A stretch of DNA of 64,000 nt from Chlorophyllum brunneum (GCA_963576785.1 OY756150.1:744001-808000), one strand, 5' to 3'; shown: positions 34,980 through 47,348, numbered from the stretch's first letter. The notes: generated by a model not told the origin, from the sequence alone. Numbers and translations: made by a program.

Positions 34980-36832
34980 CTACGCAGAAACCTCATAGAG
35001 ATACGTCCCCAGCAATTTTGTCTACCGCAAGCAACGGGTCAGCAAATCTATCGGACCGTTTAAGAGCCATTCACTTACTCCTTCAATGTAGTTCGACCTA
35101 TCGAGTTTCTCGTTCGTCGAGCTGTACAACATCATCAGCATCGAGTATTGGTCATATCCAGGAGTTGGACACACTGTGCTCCGTCATCACCCCTACCCAT
35201 CGGCAAGAGCGCAACATTCACTCCCAAACAGTCCGCAAATGTAAGCGTAACGGGAATCGAGCCGCCTTCCCTCGTCATATCAGGACGCTTGCCATAGATC
35301 GCCTGCCAGAACCATCAGAAAGTGACCAACCCCACAAATTCATTGGCTTACCAATGTAGCTCGCTTCGCCGCCTCAAAATTCCAATGGTTATGGTCGGCT
35401 ACCCAGGGCTTCCCGCCGTGCAAAAATTCGATTTCGAGTTTGCTCTTCGTCTTGAGATTCTTGAACAATTCTTCGATGTATTGGTAGACAAGCGGGTTAA
35501 CGGTCTCTGGCGTTTGCGGCGGAACGAGGCTGTCATGATCTCGATCTCAGGTGCTTTTGTGAACGGAGAGGAGTATCACCAACCGAATGCTGAATTTCCC
35601 TGACACCTTTGCGGGAATGACCGTCTTGGCACCCACACCACTGAACGCACCCTCAATACCATGTAATGACAAACTCGGGTTCCGCATCCTTCCCATCAAC
35701 ACTTCAACCTTATCCGAAGACAGTGCGATAGATGCACCTGCCGACTCCTCTAAGTCGCTTATTGAATAGTCCAAGGCCTCATAAATCTTCCTATATGCCA
35801 TTATGAATCTCCCGACGCTCGCGCTGCTGGAACGATCGGACGTACTTTTCGTCTTCGCTAGCGATCGAGACTTGATCATCCACCCCGGGAATGAGAATAC
35901 GACCTTGAGTATCAACGAGTTTGCTCATGATGGACATCAGATCTGTCATGGGTTCATGAACCGTGCGTCCAAACACTCCTGAATGTAGATCGCGTGCAGG
36001 ACCAGAGACAGTGACTTTGTAGTACGCCAAGCCACGAAGACCATAAGTGAGCGCCGGCGTCCTAGTGTTCAGCCAGTAATTGTCGGACTATAGATACGGG
36101 TTAGCCACGAAGAAGTTGCAAAGACCCTGTACAGACAATGCAAACTGCGTCCACGCCATCAAACCAGCCTCCGGGCTTACTTTCCCTTGCGACGAGTTCA
36201 TCCAATCCTTCGCTTCCGCTCTCCTCCATCCCTTCAAAGCAGCACCTGATGTTGACAGGAAGCTCTTTCTTGTTCTCATAATGCCATTGCAACACATTGA
36301 CCCATCCGAGGACAGGACCTTTGTCATCCGATGCACCACGTCCAATTAAACGACCAGTAGCCCCGTCGATGACCAGCTTGAATGGTTCTGTGTCCCATCC
36401 ATCGCTCTTGAATGCCTGTGATATAATTAAGTAGGATATCCTAGGCAGTGAGCTCTTTCACTGACAGGCTGGACGTCAAAGTGGCCGTATACAAGGATGG
36501 TCTTCTTGTTCTTGTCGTCCCCAAGTTTCCCAAGGATGGCAGGCGGGAGGGGAATTGTCTGACCCTCGAGTTCCTGAGTTCCGAGATCGGCAAGCTCGGT
36601 AGTGACGCCAACAGCCTTGAGTTGCTCGTTCAGCCAGTCTGCCATTTTGAAGACATCCTGGCGGCGTGAAGCATCACCGCTAACGCTGTCGACGAAGAGA
36701 GATCTGACTACCGGAGTAACGTGTAAATCGAGGCTGCGATTACCTTGGGATTTCGACGGCACTCGCAAGGCGTTGAACGAAGGCACCGGCATTATCGTCA
36801 ACGTATTTGAGGAACTCCAGAGGTGCGGGCAT
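34980..36832 (-). CDS. DUG1: Cys-Gly metallodipeptidase, DUG1 type (M20 family)
   Basis: A cytosolic M20 zinc/manganese dipeptidase that cleaves Cys-Gly during glutathione breakdown. Start ATG 36832 gives [20 protein letters not shown]. Metal-site blocks in order are [12 protein letters not shown] (His and catalytic Asp), then across an intron [14 protein letters not shown], and [16 protein letters not shown] (catalytic and ligand Glu). [20 protein letters not shown] and [13 protein letters not shown] follow (dimer-site His). The end reads [22 protein letters not shown] and, across the last intron, a [13 protein letters not shown] terminus matching family ends. The stop is TAG at 34980-34982; the continuous frame otherwise runs past the splice donor, so the last intron matters. 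All ligands are present. Confidence 0.92.
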
Positions 36833-37030
36833 GTCGGCTATGTTAATGCGAGAGGACAGAGAGATGGTTGTGAGCGTGGAAGAGTAAGGAGACGAATGGG
36901 GGACTTGTACCTTGTGCGGAGAAGACGGAGGTGGCACTCGTGCTCAGGATGTCATACACGGTACGATAAGATAGCCTCTCACGTGGATATACATAGCTAG
37001 AGACATGGCGCAAGTAATAATACATACACG

Positions 37031-37744
37031 TCAGGACGTAGTCGTTGGCCGAGAAGCCCTGTTGCCTCTCCCTCTGAAGCCCGGCGTCAGTTCAGGCGCC
37101 TTGGGTTCTCGCATAATCTTCACTTCATCAGGTTTTGGCGACGATGTACCATTGTCGCTCCCACCGGTGCTCTCAAGGCCGAATATTCGCTCCCTTGCCG
37201 CCGCATATCGGGCCTCTCTGTCCTGTAAGGAATCCCCTTGTGGTGATGGGTTGTTCTGGGTACTTTGAGAGGGTGACGGGTTCTGCGGGCGCTTGAGAAT
37301 ACGTAGCGCAGGCTGGAACGCGGCTGCTGGAGGCGGAACCGCCGAACCAGTGCGAGAGGCGAGCAGAGTGGGCATCGGGTCCGTAATTTGATTATTTCTG
37401 TTGAACATTAGCCGCAGGGTCAGAATGCAATACGATTAGGCATGGTACATACGCAGCTTCCCATAAGCTTCGGTTTCGATCAGCAGGTGTAGGCGGCACT
37501 TCTGCGCGACCCTGCTGGGGGGCGTCAGGCATGGCGTCAACTTCCACATTGACACCGTTCTCCTCCTCGTCCTCCTCGTCCTCCCAGTCGTCCCGTACTA
37601 CAGGGACCGGTTTTCGTGAACTAGGCCGCTGTGATCAGAATGAATAAATGATTGACCAGCTCAATAAACTCTGTTTACTGTACTCGTTTGCTGTTCCCAT
37701 GGATCAGCTGGGGAGTTCGATGGTGAACTGAACGACGTTGGCAT
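37031..37744 (-). CDS. SUZ-domain RNA-binding protein
   Basis: Three exons from ATG 37744: MPTSFSSPSNSPADPWEQQT, then an acidic exon with DDWEDEEDEEENG, then NNQITDPMPTLLASRTG. The conserved SUZ domain follows: PALRILKRPQ, a Ser/Pro linker, and QDREARYAAARERIFGLES. SUZ is an RNA-binding motif found in proteins of eukaryotic RNA metabolism. The C-terminus is PELTPGFRGRGNRASRP, close to a SUZ-C-like GRG ending. The protein is about 200 residues and otherwise disordered. It is divergently transcribed from RPL10A across 229 nt, so the two may share a promoter; a role in translation or mRNA control would fit but is inference. Confidence 0.75.
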
Positions 37745-37973
37745 TGAGGGAACCGAGACTTACGATGGCCCGGCCCAGCAATGGCTAGAGCTGAGCTGGA
37801 CGTGCTTAGGTAAACAGCGAGAGGTAGTGCTTGACCCTAACCACAGTCTAGGGTCGCCGGCTCCCCGCGAGACCAACTGTACAGTCCACTCCGCCACCAG
37901 ACAAGGACATTATTCGCACGCGTCATATTTGCAGCGACGACCTCCCCTTTCAACACCACTCTTACCATCAAGC
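37745..37973. promoter_or_regulatory. Bidirectional promoter region, SUZ gene / RPL10A
   Basis: Only 229 nt separate the two divergent start codons. It contains pyrimidine-rich tracts just before the RPL10A start (CCTCCCCTTTCAACACC), as is common for ribosomal-protein genes. No TATA box is seen. Confidence 0.5.
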
Positions 37974-38857
37974 ATGAGGTTCGTCGTCGCCGTCATCAGC
38001 ACCCAAAAGTTCCAAAGTTAAATCCATTCATGTAGTTCCAAGCTCTCAGTGTCTAGCGTGCGGGGTTCCGTCAAAGAGCTCCTTGCTGCCTCCAATGGCG
38101 AGGCCAAGCGTAAATTCGTCGAGACTGTCGAGCTCCAGATCGGTCTCAAGAACTACGACCCCCAGCGTGACAAGCGTTTCTCCGGAACTGTCAAGTCAGT
38201 TCGTTCTCCTCAATCAGTTCGATCCAAAGATTATTGACCGAGTCCATGGATAGGCTTCCCCATGTTCCCCGTCCCCGCATGTCCCTCTGCATTCTCGCCG
38301 ATGCCGCCGATATAGATCGTGCTAAACAAATTGATCTCGAGTACATGTCTGTTGATGATTTGAAGAAGTGCGTCTGCCACCTGTTACCTTACCCTGGATG
38401 GACTCGAGCTGACCATGCACCAGGCTTAACAAAAACAAGAAGCTCGTCAAGAAATTGGCCAAGAAATATGACGCTTTCCTTGCCTCAGAAGCCCTCATCA
38501 AGCAGATTCCTCGTCTTCTTGGTCCTGGTCTGTCCAAGGCCGGCAAATTCCCTACCCCTGTGTCCCACTCCGAAGACCTCAACACCAAGATTACCGAGGT
38601 TCGCTCCACGATCAAGTTCCAACTCAAGAAGGTCTTGTGCTTGGGTGTTGCCGTCGGGCACGTCGACATGAACGACGATCAGGTCCTTGCCAACGTTATG
38701 CTTAGTCCGTTTCACTCCACACTCCAAACTCTACTCTGGCCTAACTCATGACTTGATAGGCATCAATTTCCTCGTCTCCCTCCTCAAAAAGAACTGGCAA
38801 AATGTCAAGTCTCTCCACATCAAAAGTACTATGGGCAAGCCCATCCGCCTGTACTAG
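37974..38857 (+). CDS. RPL10A: 60S ribosomal protein L10a / uL1
   Basis: The L1-stalk protein of the large ribosomal subunit. The first coding exon is only five bases, ATGAG (37974-37978). Splicing across 37979-38056 adds C and gives [20 protein letters not shown]. The frame otherwise seems to start at a GTG at 38049, which is not a valid fungal start. The body reads [91 protein letters not shown] and, at the end, [28 protein letters not shown]. Four introns. Length is near the usual 217 residues. All conserved blocks are intact. Confidence 0.95.
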
Positions 38858-40014
38858 ACCCTCATCATTACTATCACCGTTGCCGAGATTTTCCTGAGGA
38901 TCCAAGTGGAAGGGGGACGCGATACCCGAGAAACTGCTGTCGTAATGCATAACATGGCCCCGCACGCTTGACCAACAATACCTTGGGGAGGGTGTTGATT
39001 GGGAGCTGATGCGACAGTTTGTATTTCTCTGGGTATCCGTCTCTTGACCCACTTGCATCATTGTGCTGTTGAACTCGGTTTCAATGGTTGTATATATGCA
39101 GCATGATCATGGAGTATGTACTGAAAATACTATAAAAGCTATCAAAACATAAACTCATACTCGGGTGCTTACTTGTCACATCAACCTAGTAATGTGGAGG
39201 GAAGCGCCAAGAGTTATTTGCTTTGGATTCTAGTTACGTAAAATTTCCAGGTTGCATCTCAGTAGCCGAACCTTTAGCATCTTCACCTTGCTTGGCTGCC
39301 TAAGCCCTATACATCCACCCACGTCCTTGATGAAAACGTTATTTTCGACTTTGAATTCCAATGCGCGCGCCCGATTACATCGCGGGCTGACAATCCGAAG
39401 TCAACGCAACGATGCCTGGGAATCGGCTCGAATCAAGGCTGTAGGTAACTATGTTCTAAGCCTCCCAGACGACATCTGATTCTGGCGTATTTCGCGGGAA
39501 CATAGTCCGATACGTGGACATAGGGTGATCGAAGGTTACCAACAATAGACATACCCCAGACGATCCGCGTCGCCCCGCATGGTCGAAAAACACGGACTCT
39601 GTCTTGACGATTTTTCAGGAAGAGCCACGCGGTCTTGGGAATTTCGTCCGCTTGCAGATAATCCAGAAAACCAACCTCGAGTCCGCGTCGAGATGATGCG
39701 TGCTCACTAATAGCGGTCACGGACGTGCACTGTGCCAACTGGAAAATCTTTGCCGTCGCCATATCGCACTATCTGGATGGGGTTCCGGTTTCGTCACCTC
39801 ACACAGCTACTGGGTCTCGATAGATGTCCGTCCAAGAGGATCAAAGAAGCAGATGAGACCATTTCCAGAAGTGCAGAACGCTCACATGAGTCTCCCCCGT
39901 GATGAGGTGATAATCCCAGGTGAAAATCGCAGGAGGCTATATCAGAGGAAGTAGTGGCAGGACTCAAGAACCCAACTCACTAGTGGTTGAGGTTCGAAGT
40001 TCAAGACTCTCAAG
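38858..40014. other. Intergenic region before the lipase pair
   Basis: About 1.2 kb. A minus-strand frame at 39433-39762 starts with ATG and gives 109 residues (MATAKIFQLAQCTSVTAISE...), not recognised. It may be a remnant or a small gene. No transposon signature. Confidence 0.4.
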
Positions 40015-42403
40015 ATGCTCTCTCGGCTCCTAATAACTTTCGTCCTCAACGTGTTTCTCGTAGCGGCTGCTCCTGCGGTCACCGTCAAGCTTGATGGTGC
40101 GACAGTGACTGGCCATACTGTGGGTTCTGTCCAGCAGTACTTGGGTATACCCTTTGCGAAGCCGCCGTGAGTCTTCTATTATTTATGTATGGAACATATT
40201 CACGACCTTTTATTGTGTAGTGTCGGTGACTTGCGTTTCCGATTACCTCAACCGATCCCTGCATACAACCAATCGTTTTCTGCGACTAATTTTGGGCCTT
40301 CATGTCCTCAGCAGAAGTTCGAGTTACCTGTTCTTACAGGCCTTCCGCAGGAAATTACTGATGATTTGGTAAATGGAGTATATACGGCCTTGTTCCCTTC
40401 GAATGAGGACTGTGAGGCATCTCGTCCGTTTACCGAAAGCGTACCTCATTGAGGTAAACATTGATAGGCCTTACCATTAATGTCGTGAAGCCCACTTCGG
40501 CGACGCCTACATCCAAGTTGCCTGTATTAGTGGTACGTTTTGTGAAGCCATTGTCAAGAGCTCAGAACTTGACTGATGGATACCACAGTGGATTTTCGGC
40601 GGTCAGTGACTTGAGAGTAACAAAGTTCAGGTCTTACTTAAACCACCTCCAGGGGGATTCGAATTTGGTGGCACCTCAATGTAGGAATGCTGACCCCTTG
40701 AGGCTATAGGAGCACTAATCGATCTCAATACTCAGGTACGATGGAAGTGCCATTGTCAAGAGATCCATGGACATAGGGTCGCCTATCATCTTCGTTAGCA
40801 TGAACTATCGGTGAGTGTGCCACAACTGCCAGGTATGCAAGACCTCATTGGGAGCAGGCTTACAGGTGCGTCACCCGGACCATCTCAGTGAGGACTTCGG
40901 CTGCTAAGGTGGCGTTCTGGAACTAGGCTTTGGTTTCTTGGCAAGCAAAGAAGTAAAGGAGGCAGGTGTGGGTAACCTTGGCCTCCAAGATCGTGAGCTT
41001 TCCAAACGTTTCTACTTCTCATTCCCTCAAGGGTTAATTGTCTTGAAAATAGAAAGGGAAGCCCTACGATGGGTGCAAAAATACATCACAGCTTTTGGAG
41101 GAGATCCCACGAAGGTCACAATGTGAGCATGGGCAGACATAGAATCAGACGAGTATAGCTCAACTCCTGGTTAAGTTGGGGAGAATCTGCCGGAGCCATT
41201 TCTGTGTCTCTACATATGATCACAAACGGTGGAAACACGGAGGGCTTGTTCCGAGGAGTCGTCATGCAATCTGGATCCCCTATTCCAGTCGGTGACATCG
41301 AGAATGGGCAGATCTATTACGATGCTATTGTTAGGGACAGTGGTTGTACGGGGGCTACTGACACCTTGCAATGTTTGCGTACAGTGCCGTTTGATAATTT
41401 GAAGGCAGCCATAGATAACACTCCTAGCATTTTTTCGTTCCAGGTATGTTTAGGGCTGCTGGTAGTGCCATACCGTCAGCTGACCTTTGAATGGGCATAG
41501 TCGCTGCGTTTGGCTTGGCTCCCGAGAGCCGATGGTGTGTTCTTGGAGGATCATCCGCAACGACTCGTACAAAATGGGCAGATTGCTCGTGTGCCGTTCA
41601 TTACTGGTGAGTCGGACGCTTGGCTATGGCCCACAACACTCACGAAGTACGATTAGGTGACTGCGACGATGAAGGAACACTCTTTTCTTTCTCGACTTTG
41701 AACTTGACGTGAGTTATTTGTCAAATCTCATGACCAAGAACAGCACTTCTTACTGAACTTCAGCACGGAGGCAGACGTTAGGGACTACGTTAAGAACACC
41801 TTCCTTCCTGGAGTTACAGACGATCAGGTCAACAGACTCGCAGAGTTGTACCCTCCAGACATCACACAGGGGTCACCATTCGATACTGGTATATTGAATG
41901 CTTTAACACCTCAGTTCAAACGCATCGCGGCTGTTCAGGGCGATGGAGTCTTCCAGGCTCCTCGACGCTGGTTCCTCAAGAACACCTCGGGGAAACAGAA
42001 TATCTGGATTTTCTGTGAGTCTGCAATCACTCCAAATATTCAGGATTGTTGATAGATTAAATAGTGAGTAAACGGTTCAAGGTAGTCCCTTTCCTTGGTT
42101 CAGTAAGCTAAGTCCACAAGGAGAAAGGCACCTCCTAATTCAAATTCTCAGCTACACGCATCTGACTTGATTAATTCGTTCTTCCTGGGACAAGAATTAC
42201 GGGACTACATCATCCGGTTCACTGTCAAGCTGAACCCCAATGGTAACGGCTTGTTTGACTTCAAATGGCCAGCGTATTCCGTGCAAAGTCCGAAGCAGCT
42301 CATCTTCCTTGATGGTTTAATTCCTCAGGTCATCGGCCAGGACACATATCGTCAACAGCAGATGGATTATTTGACCGAGGTCACGCTCCAGGTCCCTGTG
42401 TAA
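40015..42403 (+). CDS. Secreted type-B carboxylesterase/lipase (Candida rugosa lipase-like), copy 1
   Basis: An alpha/beta hydrolase that hydrolyses acylglycerols or other esters outside the cell. Start ATG 40015 gives a signal peptide, MLSRLLITFVLNVFLVAAAP. Family blocks are QQYLGIPFAKPPVGDLRFR, EDCLTINVVKP (second disulfide region), WIFGGGFEFGGTS (oxyanion hole), NYRLTGFGFLASKEVKEAG, DQREALRWVQKYITAFGGDP and the nucleophile elbow TIWGESAGAISV (Ser). The acid region is TGDCDDEGTLFS (Glu). The catalytic-His region near the end is FLGSLHASDL. More than ten introns; all keep frame, including an 8-nt microexon at 40858-40865. It ends at 42403. The catalytic triad is complete. A tandem paralogue starts at 42915. 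Confidence 0.9.
40858..40865 (+). other. 8-nt microexon in lipase copy 1
   Basis: The upstream exon ends NY plus CG at 40810. Intron 40811-40857 ends in GCAG. The 8 bases GCTTACAG follow, then intron 40866-40926. Joining gives Arg-Leu-Thr-Gly then FGFLASK, matching the family's NYRL-x-GFGFL block. Without it the frame breaks. Confidence 0.75.
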
Positions 42404-42914
42404 AGCTAGTTCTTTTTGGGAGTAACAATGTCAACTTGAACATGATTTCACTTCTACGATCTGTCCATCATTTTCCATCCTTTGGTTGGTTGGACCGGCA
42501 GTTCGGCGTTCGATTCGACGAGAGTGCATCCGGATGTCATTGAACCATCGTTCACTCAGAGAAGCTCACAAATAGCCAAGCATCTAAGTAGATCAGATAT
42601 CTTGGGCACCAACCAGTGACTGGTTGACCACAGGGAAACTATTCCCATGGACGTCTCTTCTTGGCATGCGGTCACTTCATCTACTCAAACAATCCAGTGC
42701 TCTTGATTAACTCCCAGAGCCTTTTTTCACATGCTAACAAGGGGTACAGGATCCGATCACGGCTTGGGCTTGCTTTTTTGTGCTGATACATCCTCCAACG
42801 CTTTGTGTACAAAGCTGGGACACTGTTAGATCTATTCAAGGGGCTATCGACTATGCTTAAATACGCGGATATGATGAACCAGCTACCCAGTGCGCTTTCC
42901 GCCTGGCTTAAACG
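42404..42914. other. Spacer between the two lipase genes
   Basis: A 511-nt gap holding the 3' flank of copy 1 and the promoter of copy 2. The element TTAAATA near 42857 lies about 58 nt before the second ATG and could act as a TATA element. Confidence 0.4.
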
Positions 42915-45292
42915 ATGTTTCATCAACTCCTCCGAGTGTTGCTTGTCCTTCGTGTTGTCCTTCCAGGTGCCCACGCGGCTGCGGCTCCGCCCGTGGCCCT
43001 CGACCACGCGGAGGTGGTTGGTAATAAGGATGGCAGCACGTATCAGTTTCTCGGCCTGCCTTATGCTTTGCCCCCGTGCGTAATTCATTTCCTATTAACA
43101 ACCTCACCTCACTTAGTTTTTCTCTAGGATCGGGAATCTGCGCTTCCAGAAACCCCAACCTATTCCTCCCTATTCAGGGTCTATCGATGCAGAGTTTTCT
43201 GGTCCCTCCTGCCCACAACAGCCTATCGAAGTTCCAGTCGTTTCTGGCCTCCCCCAAGAGGTCATAGATGCCTTCGTCAATCTGTATGTCGATCTCACAG
43301 GTCCACAGAACGAGGACTGTAAGCTGTCGTGCGCAACGAGTTGTACTGAGTGATTGACTTTACTTGTTGTAGGCTTGACTATCAACGTTTACACTCCAGA
43401 CACGGTGACCAGGAACTCTCGACTTCCGGTTGCAGTGGTATGTGTAGTTGCGTCCTGCGTAGGGACCAATCATTTATCCTACATTTAGTATTTCCATGGA
43501 GGTCTGGCTGGATTTTTTGAGATTCAGCTCACACTGACATTTTCATCTAGGTGGATTTATGGCCGGAAGTTCTCAAAAGTGAATAACTATACGTTATAAA
43601 CCCGCTGTTCCTGACTGGTGTAAATACAGGATTGATGGGTCATCGCTTGTTACACAATCTGGTGGCAAATTAATCGTCGTAACCTGCAACTATAGGTAAG
43701 CGTTCAACTTTTTTTAACGTCTATGCATCCCAATTCACAATTCTCCAGACTTTCAGGTATATAGCACGTGTTCCAGTGTGACGAAAGCTGTAGTCGAACT
43801 TAATTTCATTGGTAGGTCTTGGATTCCTTGGCGGGAAAGAGGTTAAGGACGCTGGTGTTGCCAACCTTGGATTACAGGACCGTAGGTTATTGTATGAGAG
43901 TATATTCATCAATTGACAAACCCCGTACTCCAGAACGGGAGGGCCTTAGATGAGGAGATATATATCCGCCTTTGGTGGTGATCCCGACAAGGTTACTATG
44001 TAAGTTGTACAGTTCCTTGCTGCTGGATCGGGCTCAAATAAGTGGTTTCTCAGTTGGGGCGAGTCCGCTGGCGCGATCTCAGTTGCAATGCATATGATTG
44101 CAAACAACGGTGACAACGAGAACCTTTTCCGTGCCGGTATAATGCAGTCGGGATCCATAGGGCCTGTGGGAGATGTCACCCTGGGTCAGGTTTACTATGA
44201 CCAGATTGTGGCAGAGGCTGGGTGCAGTGGATCATCCGACACACTCGCTTGCCTTCGGACAGTTCCTCTCCTCAAACTCAAGCCAATCATGGACAAGATT
44301 CCGACCATTTTTGATTTTCGAGTGCGTCGGTCAACCTTGAGATTAAATGCTTGACCAACCTCCAGCCTAGGTTACACACCTGGCCTGGCTTCCCCGTGCA
44401 GATGGTACCTTTATAACAGACCACCCTCAGCAGTTGGTCGAACAGGGTAAAATAGCACGTGTTCCGTTTATAACTGGTGAGACGCCACCCTTGCTTCGAG
44501 TTTATTCGAGTCTGAACTATGTCAATCAGGTAATTGTGACGACGAAGGAACATTATTTTCCTTTTCCTCGCTCAACATCACGTACGTCAATAGGAATTTC
44601 TGGTACATGTGTACTCAATCGTTGCGATTCTCTAGCAATGACGCTCAATTTCGTCAATGGATCCAGGGGATATTCCTCCCAGGAATTAGTGCGGATCAGC
44701 TTAACCAGCTCGCTGCTGCTTACCCGGACGACATCCAACAAGGATCACCTTTTGGTACTGGCATCCTAAATGCCATTACTCCCGAATATAAGAGAATCTC
44801 AGCGTTTCAAGGAGATATTGATTTCCAGGCTCCCCGCCGCTGGTTTTTGCAACATACCTCCGGAAAGCAGGCAATCTGGGTCTACTGTACGTTCTACTTC
44901 AGAAGGTTGATTCTCGTGTCCTGACCTGGTCACAGTGAGCAAACGACTCAAAGTCACCACAATTGTTGGTTCCGTGAGTTATTTGTTGATCGTGAATGAC
45001 AGAAATTGACACCCTGGAATTCTCCCTACAGTACCACTCCTCCCTCTCGACAGTCGGGAACGACCTTTCCCAGTATCTTCTTCGGTTTGTTATTAATTTG
45101 GATCCCAATGACAACAGCATTACGGGGATATTCTCCTATAAATGGCCGCAATATACCACTGCAAATCTGAACGAGATGGTTCTCAACGAGGGGATTCCAC
45201 CGCTAGTCTTGCCGACCACTACTGGAAAGGATAACTTTCGCTCCGATAGTATGATCCCGTCGACGAACCTGACTCTCGCTCTGCCGATTTAG
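42915..45292 (+). CDS. Secreted type-B carboxylesterase/lipase (Candida rugosa lipase-like), copy 2
   Basis: Paralogue of the lipase at 40015. Start ATG 42915 gives MFHQLLRVLLVLRVVLPGAH, a signal peptide, then YQFLGLPYALPPIGNLRFQ across an intron. Family blocks are EDCLTINVYTPD, VYFHGGGFMAGSSQK (oxyanion hole), NYRLSGLGFLGGKEVKDAG, DQREGLRWMRRYISAFGGDP, TIWGESAGAISVAM (Ser), GNCDDEGTLFSFSS (Glu) and GSYHSSLSTVGND (His). The oxyanion block shows HGGGF where copy 1 has FGGGF. The gene uses the same microexon plan (43749-43756). It ends at 45292 with LTLALPI. All catalytic residues are present, so it should be active. Both copies share intron positions, which supports local duplication. Confidence 0.9.
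43749..43756 (+). other. 8-nt microexon in lipase copy 2
   Basis: The upstream exon ends NY plus AG at 43695. The 8 bases ACTTTCAG lie between introns 43696-43748 and 43757-43815. Joining gives Arg-Leu-Ser-Gly then LGFLGGK. It is the same size and position as in copy 1. Confidence 0.75.
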
Positions 45293-46023
45293 GAGCCTTC
45301 GTGATACAAGTCCGGGATTTTTACTGTTAACATCTAAAGTCAATTATGTACTGAGTAACTCAAAGCTTATGGTTCTATGTGTTAGGACTGTCGTGACCTC
45401 CTTCACCCAACCTGAGAGGCCAACAACAAGGGGCCACTCACAAATAGCCTCTAGCTGTGCCTGAGGTTCGTGGTAAATGAATGACTTTCCCAAACCATGG
45501 CGGAATGACTGGACACGCCACTTTAAAATGCTTCTTAGGCCTCTTTACATCATGGGGTGTTGGCGATATGTGCTCCCGACCAGCTTAAGCGGCCCAGCAG
45601 AGACAGCAGTGCAAGCCTGACCGGCATGATAGGTTTTCTATGTGCTCTGGGTGGCAGTTCCAGCCTGGTATAACTTGTTTAGGGAACAAAACGTAAGGTC
45701 TCTTTCGGGTAAGTATCCTTCTCGGACTCGGACTCGGATCTGAAATACCCCCATCAGGCATCGATGACGCAAGCGTTGCGGATGACAAGATTTGAATCGG
45801 TCGCCACTGAACGTGAGAGATGTATTTTGTGGGTATTGTGGGCGTTTGTGATTGTGTTTCTGTGGCCTGGCACTGAACTGCTGTCCAGGGTTTTCTATCT
45901 TTGCAAAGAGCCCGGGTGGTTGATCTGCCATGAGTGTAGTCCTGTTTCGTACGGTGACATGTGAAAACATGGAATTCATCCAATCTTCCGACCGATAATC
46001 AGACACCCGATATTCCTCGTACT
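45293..46023. other. Spacer between lipase copy 2 and the dioxygenase
   Basis: A 731-nt gap with no recognised gene. It holds a short CGGACT direct repeat near 45724-45735 and the dioxygenase promoter. A GTG at 45961 opens the dioxygenase frame but is not a valid start. Confidence 0.45.
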
Positions 46024-47348
46024 ATGCTTCTTCGCACCAGTCCCGGCTACTCACTGCGCTCGCCTGCGGCTCGGCGGCGTACATGGTCATCAATAACGCC
46101 AGCCCGAACAGGAGTGACGGTCCATGCTCTCAACGATATCACCTTTCCATACGTCTGGCTCCGTGATTCTTGTCCGTCATCAAAGTGCATACATCCATCG
46201 ACGAGACAAAAATTACACCAGACGTCTGGCATCCCTCTGGACATTAAACCAGCGTCTCTAGACCAGAAAGGTATCAGACTCAGTGAACTGGGGCTCGAGA
46301 TCAACTGGTCCGATGGACACAAATCGGTGTTTCCTCGTTCGTTTCTCGAGGTGCATTCCGATAGGGAAAAGTTACACATATTTCACAAAGATGTCAGCCA
46401 GGTTGCTTGGGATAACGCGTCGATTCAACGGTCGAGGTTGTTCATCCCGTATGGGTCTATCAGTACGCCGAGCGGGCTACTACATGCCATCGACCAGTTG
46501 GCAAAGTATGGGTTGGTTGTCATTACTGGGGTGCCAAATCAGGAGACAGGAGATGAGAAATGTGAGCTAAAAAGGCTTGGAGAATATTTTGGTGAGATCA
46601 GGCCGACATTCTATGGTGTGGTGTGGGATGTGGTGAGTAGGAAGGAGAGCAAGAACATCGCGTATACGAATCTAGACCTGGGACTTCATATGGACTTGCT
46701 GTGAGTGTCCTATTCCCAAAGGTTTCCCTGGGATCATGGAGTAATGGGTACAGATACTTCCAGCATCCACCACGATACCAAATACTCCATTGTTTGAGGA
46801 ACCGCGTAAATGGAGGTACATCCATTTTTGTCGATGCCCTTGCTGCAGCCGAAACGATGCGCAAAACCAATTCGGACTACTTTGACGTCCTCACGGACAC
46901 CCCAGTCGCGTTCCATTACATCAATGATGGTCACCACTTGCACTACGAGCACCCCACTATTGAACTTGCTTCAGCCCCCTTCGGTTCTTCTTCCTCATCG
47001 CGAGGCTCAGAGAGACAGATTGATCACGTAAACTACTCACCGCCCTTCCAAGCTCCGCTCCTACTCGATACCCCAACGGAATTTTACCACGCTATAAAGG
47101 AGTTCTCGGAAATCCTTGATGACCCTACTAACACATATATGTATACGCTGAGCGAAGGCGATGCGGTCATGTTTGATAACCGGCGAGTTTTACATGGTCG
47201 GACTACCTTTAATGACAAAGGAGATGGTGGTAGTGGGGTGAAGGAGGGAGAGCCGAACCGATGGTTGAAAGGGTGTTATCTGGAAGCGGATGCAATCATG
47301 GACCGTAGGAGGGTGCTGAAGACGATGACGGAACAGGGCGGGGTTTAA
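46024..47348 (+). CDS. Gamma-butyrobetaine / trimethyllysine dioxygenase-like protein
   Basis: An Fe(II)/2-oxoglutarate hydroxylase of the TauD/BBOX family; relatives make carnitine from trimethyllysine or gamma-butyrobetaine. Start ATG 46024 gives MLLRTSPGYSLRSPAARRR, a mitochondrial-type presequence. The N-terminal zinc-binding module shows VWLRDSCPSSKCIHPSTRQK. The iron ligands are His and Asp in LDLGLHMDLLYFQHPP (split by an intron after the second Leu) and the distal His in FDNRRVLHGRTTF, followed by Arg for 2-oxoglutarate. Other blocks are NGGTSIFVDAL and RWLKGCYLEAD. Two exons; length about 420 residues fits the family. It converges on a peroxisomal-type hydratase gene 92 nt away. It may act on gamma-butyrobetaine or on trimethyllysine; the sequence does not decide. 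Confidence 0.88.

Noticed and set aside
45961..46023. Upstream extension of the dioxygenase (MKTWNSSNLP...)
   Set aside because: The first codon is GTG; the first true ATG (46024) gives a convincing mitochondrial presequence.
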